The notes beneath the pieces were generated by a model. It did no database searches. It was not told where the DNA came from and saw only the letters and a list, made by a program, of their open reading frames with translations. Shown here piece by piece: positions 60,672 through 64,000 of a stretch of 64,000 nt of DNA (its first letter is position 1; every line of letters begins with the position of its first letter). The position numbers and the translations under genes are program-made. This DNA comes from Rhodococcus sp. P-2 (GTDB lineage Bacteria > Actinomycetota > Actinomycetes > Mycobacteriales > Mycobacteriaceae), in NCBI RefSeq assembly GCF_016598535.1, contig NZ_CP066779.1, positions 2,170,001 to 2,234,000 of the forward strand, in the 5' to 3' direction.

Positions 60672-62600
60672 TCAGACCGTGCGGGCCAAACGATCGGCCA
60701 GCAGACGCGTGAAGTGCGCCGGATCGCTGAGCTCGCCGCCCTCGGCAAGCAACGCCATGCCGTAGAGCAACTGAGCCGTCTCCGTCAGGTTCTCCGCATT
60801 GTCGTTGGCGGCCTGCGCCTCCCGCAGCCCCGAAACAAGAGGGTGCTCCGGGTTGAGCTCGAGGATGCGCTTGCTGTGCGGAACAGGCTGACCCGAAGCC
60901 TTGTACATCTTCTCGAGCGTCGGAGACATGCTGAACGCGTCGCCGACGATGCAGGCGGCCGACGTGGTCAGTCGCGTCGACAGACGCGTTTCCTTGATGT
61001 CGTCGGACAGGGTTTCGGTCAGCCACGTCAGCAACTCGCCGAATTCCTTCTCCTTCTCTTCGCGCTCGGCCTCGGCCGCCTTCTTCTCGTCCTCGGTGTC
61101 GAGGTCGACCTCGCCCTTGGCGATCGACTGGAAGGTCTTGCCGTCGAAGTCCGAGACGGCGTCGACCCACATCTCGTCCACGGGGTCGGTGAGAACCAGA
61201 ACCTCGAGGCCCTTGGCCTTGAAAGCCTCCATGTGCGGGGAGCTTTCGATGAGGTGACGAGATTCGCCGGTCATGAAGTAGATCTGTTCCTGACCGTCCT
61301 TCATTCGCTCCACGTACTCCGCGAGAGTGGTCACGCCCTCTTCGCTGTTGGTCGAGGCGAAGGACGAGACGTCGAGCAAGGTCTTACGGTTGTCGACATC
61401 GGCCATCAGGCCTTCCTTGAGCGCGCGCCCGAACTCCGTCCAGAAGGTCGAGTACTTCTCGGGCTCGTTCGCCTTCATGTCCTTGATGGTCGAGAGGACC
61501 TTCTTGGTCAGACGACGACGGATGGCAGCGATCTGCCGGTCCTGCTGCAGAATTTCACGAGAGACGTTGAGCGAGAGGTCTTGTGCGTCGACCACACCCT
61601 TGACGAAGCGCAGGTAATCGGGCACCAACTCTTCGCAGTCGTCCATGATGAAGACGCGCTTGACGTAGAGGTGGATGCCGGCCTTGCGCTCACGCATGAA
61701 CAGATCGAACGGCGCCGTCGACGGAATGAACAGCAGCGCTTGGTATTCGAAAGTACCTTCGGCCTTCATCGGGATGACCTCGAGAGGCTCGTCCCAGGCG
61801 TGGCTGACGTGCTTGTAGAACTCCTTGTACTCGTCCTCGGACACCTCGTCCTTGGAGCGAGTCCACAGAGCCTTCATCGAGTTGATCGTCTCGGTCTCGA
61901 TGGTGACCTCGGGCTCTTCGCCCTCCGCCGGCGTCGACGTACGAGCGACATCCATGCGGATGGGCCACGCGATGAAGTCGGAGTACTTCTTGACCAGTTC
62001 CTTGATCTTCCATTCCGACGTGTAGTCGTGCAGGCCGTTCTCGGAATCCTCGGGCATCAGGTGCAAGGTCACGGAGCTGCCCTGCGGCGCCTCGTTCACA
62101 TGCTCGAGCGTGTACGTGCCTTCGCCGGTCGACTCCCAGCGCGTCGCGTGATCTTCACCGGCGCGACGGGTCAGCAACGTGACCTTGTCCGCCACCATGA
62201 ACGTGGAGTAGAAGCCGATGCCGAACTGACCGATCAGTTCTTCGGATGCCGCTGCATCCTTGGCTTCCTTGAGCTTACGACGCACCTCGGCGGTGCCGGA
62301 CTTGGCGAGCGTGCCGATCAGGTCGACGACCTCGTCACGCGACATTCCGATGCCGTTGTCGCGGATGGTCAGGGTGCGTGCCGCCTTGTCGATGTCGATC
62401 TCGATATGCAGATCGGAGACGTCGACGTCGAGGTCTTTGTCCTGGTACGACTCGAGGCGGAGTTTGTCCAGCGCGTCCGAAGCGTTGGAGATCAACTCAC
62501 GAAGGAAGCTGTCCTTGTTCGTATAGATTGAATGAACCATCAGATCCAGCAGCTGACGTGTTTCTGCTTGGAACTCGAGCTGCTCGGTATGCGCGGTCAC
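60672..62600 (-). CDS. htpG: Molecular chaperone HtpG (Hsp90)
   Basis: 642 residues, normal length. N-terminal GHKL ATPase motifs: RELISNASDALDKLRL, DNGIGMSRDEV and GQFGIGFYSTFMVADKV. The middle domain has the catalytic-loop Arg region LSLNVSREILQQ. The C-terminal dimerisation domain begins near residue 500 and lacks the eukaryotic MEEVD. It refolds or stabilises proteins in the cytoplasm with ATP. Transcribed alone, with a strong terminator behind it. Confidence 0.96.
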   Translation of the reverse strand: MTAHTEQLEFQAETRQLLDLMVHSIYTNKDSFLRELISNASDALDKLRLESYQDKDLDVDVSDLHIEIDIDKAARTLTIRDNGIGMSRDEVVDLIGTLAKSGTAEVRRKLKEAKDAAASEELIGQFGIGFYSTFMVADKVTLLTRRAGEDHATRWESTGEGTYTLEHVNEAPQGSSVTLHLMPEDSENGLHDYTSEWKIKELVKKYSDFIAWPIRMDVARTSTPAEGEEPEVTIETETINSMKALWTRSKDEVSEDEYKEFYKHVSHAWDEPLEVIPMKAEGTFEYQALLFIPSTAPFDLFMRERKAGIHLYVKRVFIMDDCEELVPDYLRFVKGVVDAQDLSLNVSREILQQDRQIAAIRRRLTKKVLSTIKDMKANEPEKYSTFWTEFGRALKEGLMADVDNRKTLLDVSSFASTNSEEGVTTLAEYVERMKDGQEQIYFMTGESRHLIESSPHMEAFKAKGLEVLVLTDPVDEMWVDAVSDFDGKTFQSIAKGEVDLDTEDEKKAAEAEREEKEKEFGELLTWLTETLSDDIKETRLSTRLTTSAACIVGDAFSMSPTLEKMYKASGQPVPHSKRILELNPEHPLVSGLREAQAANDNAENLTETAQLLYGMALLAEGGELSDPAHFTRLLADRLARTV

Positions 62601-62731
62601 TTCGATCCCTTTCTCTTCTCGGACTGATCACAGGGATTTTACTCGACCTCGAATACCGCGGGCCGGCCCCCGCACAGACAAGGGAGGCCACGCGACCTGC
62701 GCATGACCTCCCGTTATCTTCACCCACCGAT

Positions 62732-63865
62732 CTACTCGGTGACGTTCACCATCGAATAGTTCGAGACGCCGCCGGCCAGCACCCTGAGGTGATCGTCCGA
62801 AGCGCCCAGAGTGTGTTCGATGGCCACCAGCCGCGAGACGTAGTGCCCGACCGGATACTCGGCCGTCATTCCGATACCACCGTGCATCTGAATTGCTTCC
62901 TGACCGATCTGATGCGCAGCGCGACCGACAGCCAGCTTCGCTCGCGACGCGATGGTCGGATCGATCACCCCGTCGGCGATGGCCATGGTGGCGTACAGAC
63001 TCATGCTGCTCGCCAGTTCGAGAGCGACGTACATGTCGGCCGCACGATGCGTCAGCGTCTGGAACTTCGCGAGCGGAACACCGAACTGCTTGCGCTGCTT
63101 CAGATAATCCGTCGTCAGTCGGAGCGCCTCGGCCATGATTCCGATGGCCTCGGCACACAGAGCTGCCTGCGCCCGGACCTCTGCTTCGACGATCGCCGCC
63201 GTGACATCGCCGCCCTCACCAAGTTGTTCGGCCGCGGCATCGGTGAACGTGAACTGCGCACCGCGACGGCCGTCGTGGGTGGCGTACGCAGTCCGGGTGA
63301 CACCCGCACCTTCTGCATCCACCAGGAAGAGCCCGGTGCCGCCGCCTGGAAGTGCGGCGCTGACGATCACGACGTGCGCGCTGTCGCCCTGCAGGACCGG
63401 GTTCTTGACGCCGGTGATCGTCCACCCCGATCCCGCCTGCGAGGCCGCGGTCGTGACAGTGGCGACCGGCCAGCGCGTGCCAGGTTCCGTATGGGCAAAG
63501 GCCGACAAAGTGGTTCCGTCGCTGAGCACCGGCAGGAGTCGCGCCCGCTGATCTGCCGAACCGATCGCAGCAATCAAACCGCCGGGGATCAGAACACCAC
63601 CCAAATACGGCTCGGGTGCAAGCGCGCGGCCCAGTTCGGTCATCACCACCATGGTCTCGACCGGCCCAGCGCCCATCCCGCCATCGGCCTCCGCGAATGG
63701 TAGGCCGAGCAGCCCGAGCTCTGCGAACTGCTTCCACACCGAGGCAGTCCATCCCTCGTCGGTGGCCGAGGTGGCGTTGCGCTTCTCTGCGTCGTAGCTG
63801 CGGCTGAGTAATTCGCGTGTTGTGTCGCGAAGCATCGTCTGTTCGTCGTCGAGTTCGAAATTCAT
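62732..63865 (-). CDS. Acyl-CoA dehydrogenase (second subunit type)
   Basis: 377 residues. The N-terminus MNFELDDEQTMLRDTTRELL and the later FTLPLAK-like KQRKQFGVPLAKFQTLTHRA match acyl-CoA dehydrogenases. The usual catalytic Glu region (EGTNQ/GGxGxT) is replaced by the MHGGIGMTAEYPVGHY type found in the subunits of heteromeric dehydrogenases of steroid or branched-acid degradation. A second acyl-CoA dehydrogenase gene ends nine bases upstream, so they probably form an alpha2beta2 pair as in FadE28/FadE29-like enzymes. Substrate unknown. Confidence 0.87.
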   Translation of the reverse strand: MNFELDDEQTMLRDTTRELLSRSYDAEKRNATSATDEGWTASVWKQFAELGLLGLPFAEADGGMGAGPVETMVVMTELGRALAPEPYLGGVLIPGGLIAAIGSADQRARLLPVLSDGTTLSAFAHTEPGTRWPVATVTTAASQAGSGWTITGVKNPVLQGDSAHVVIVSAALPGGGTGLFLVDAEGAGVTRTAYATHDGRRGAQFTFTDAAAEQLGEGGDVTAAIVEAEVRAQAALCAEAIGIMAEALRLTTDYLKQRKQFGVPLAKFQTLTHRAADMYVALELASSMSLYATMAIADGVIDPTIASRAKLAVGRAAHQIGQEAIQMHGGIGMTAEYPVGHYVSRLVAIEHTLGASDDHLRVLAGGVSNYSMVNVTE

Positions 63866-63874
63866 GTCACACGC

Positions 63875-64000
63875 TCACAATCCGAGGATCGAGGAGGCAA
63901 TGATGGAGCGCTGCACCTCACTTGATCCGCTGTAGATGGAAACCTTCCGGTAGTTCAAGTAGCGCGGCGCCGCCTGCTGCGCCCACTCCGGCGAGTCGAT
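63875..64000 (-). CDS. Acyl-CoA dehydrogenase, C-terminal fragment (cut by window edge)
   Basis: Only the last 41 residues are present; the gene continues beyond position 64000. The frame reads PEWAQQAAPRYLNYRKVSIY and then SGSSEVQRSIIASSILGL before TGA. The SGSSEVQR motif is the hallmark C-terminus of acyl-CoA dehydrogenases. It stops nine bases before the next acyl-CoA dehydrogenase starts, so the two are adjacent partners. Confidence 0.85.
   Translation of the reverse strand: MDSPEWAQQAAPRYLNYRKVSIYSGSSEVQRSIIASSILGL

Overview
The window is GC-rich actinobacterial DNA, very dense in genes, with GTG and TTG starts, ATGA/GTGA overlaps and lipobox or Tat-like leaders. FprB, LigC plus a LigD-type polymerase, DagK next to a flavoprotein oxidase, FadE25/FadB2-like enzymes and an MpaB-type oxygenase together suggest a Rhodococcus-like mycolic-acid actinomycete, probably of the R. 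erythropolis group. This is inferred from gene content only. I saw no rRNA, tRNA, CRISPR, insertion sequence or prophage; it reads as ordinary chromosome with accessory operons.

Layout. 1-4.7 kb: three consecutive pirins, a double-hotdog thioesterase and a predicted Tat-exported lipoprotein of the intradiol dioxygenase fold. 4.7-10 kb: a UvrA-like ABC protein, an AraC-VOC pair and an M13 metallopeptidase. 10.1-14.8 kb: a carbohydrate ABC importer operon (two permeases, binding lipoprotein, ATPase) ending in a YnfA-like gene. 14.9-25.8 kb: L,D-transpeptidase, FprB, a serine hydrolase/dodecin/alpha-toroid operon, LigC with its polymerase partner, a Cys-rich lipoprotein, CorA with a long structured leader, and a TetR gene. 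25.9-42.3 kb: an SDR, a PucR regulator and then a long co-directional operon. 42.4-64 kb: exonuclease, amidase, GAF-LuxR regulator, acyl-CoA ligase, P450 with divergent TetR, fatty-acid oxidation genes, MpaB oxygenase, S4 protein, metallophosphoesterase, potassium channel, DagK and flavoprotein oxidase, DinB protein, HtpG, and two acyl-CoA dehydrogenases (the second cut by the window edge).

The most interesting system is the operon at 28.6-42.25 kb: two paralogous family-5 binding lipoproteins, DppB-, DppC/DppD- (fused) and DppF-like transporter parts, a 1119-residue fusion of an S9 peptidase to an S12 beta-lactamase/D-peptidase-like domain, an M20 hydrolase, a GNAT acyltransferase and an enolase-superfamily N-succinylamino acid racemase-like enzyme. 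Several genes overlap by 4-23 bases and a strong hairpin closes the unit. The last three families match the known route that turns D-amino acids into L-amino acids through N-succinylation, racemisation and desuccinylation. Coupled to peptide uptake and a two-headed peptidase, it looks like a complete system for scavenging peptides that contain D-residues.

At small scale there are several palindromic operators (some sharing TGACA/TGTCA halves), a KstR-like site before fprB, a roughly 67-bp palindromic element present twice in opposite orientation, and three genes whose stop codons lie inside 16-18-bp tandem duplications.
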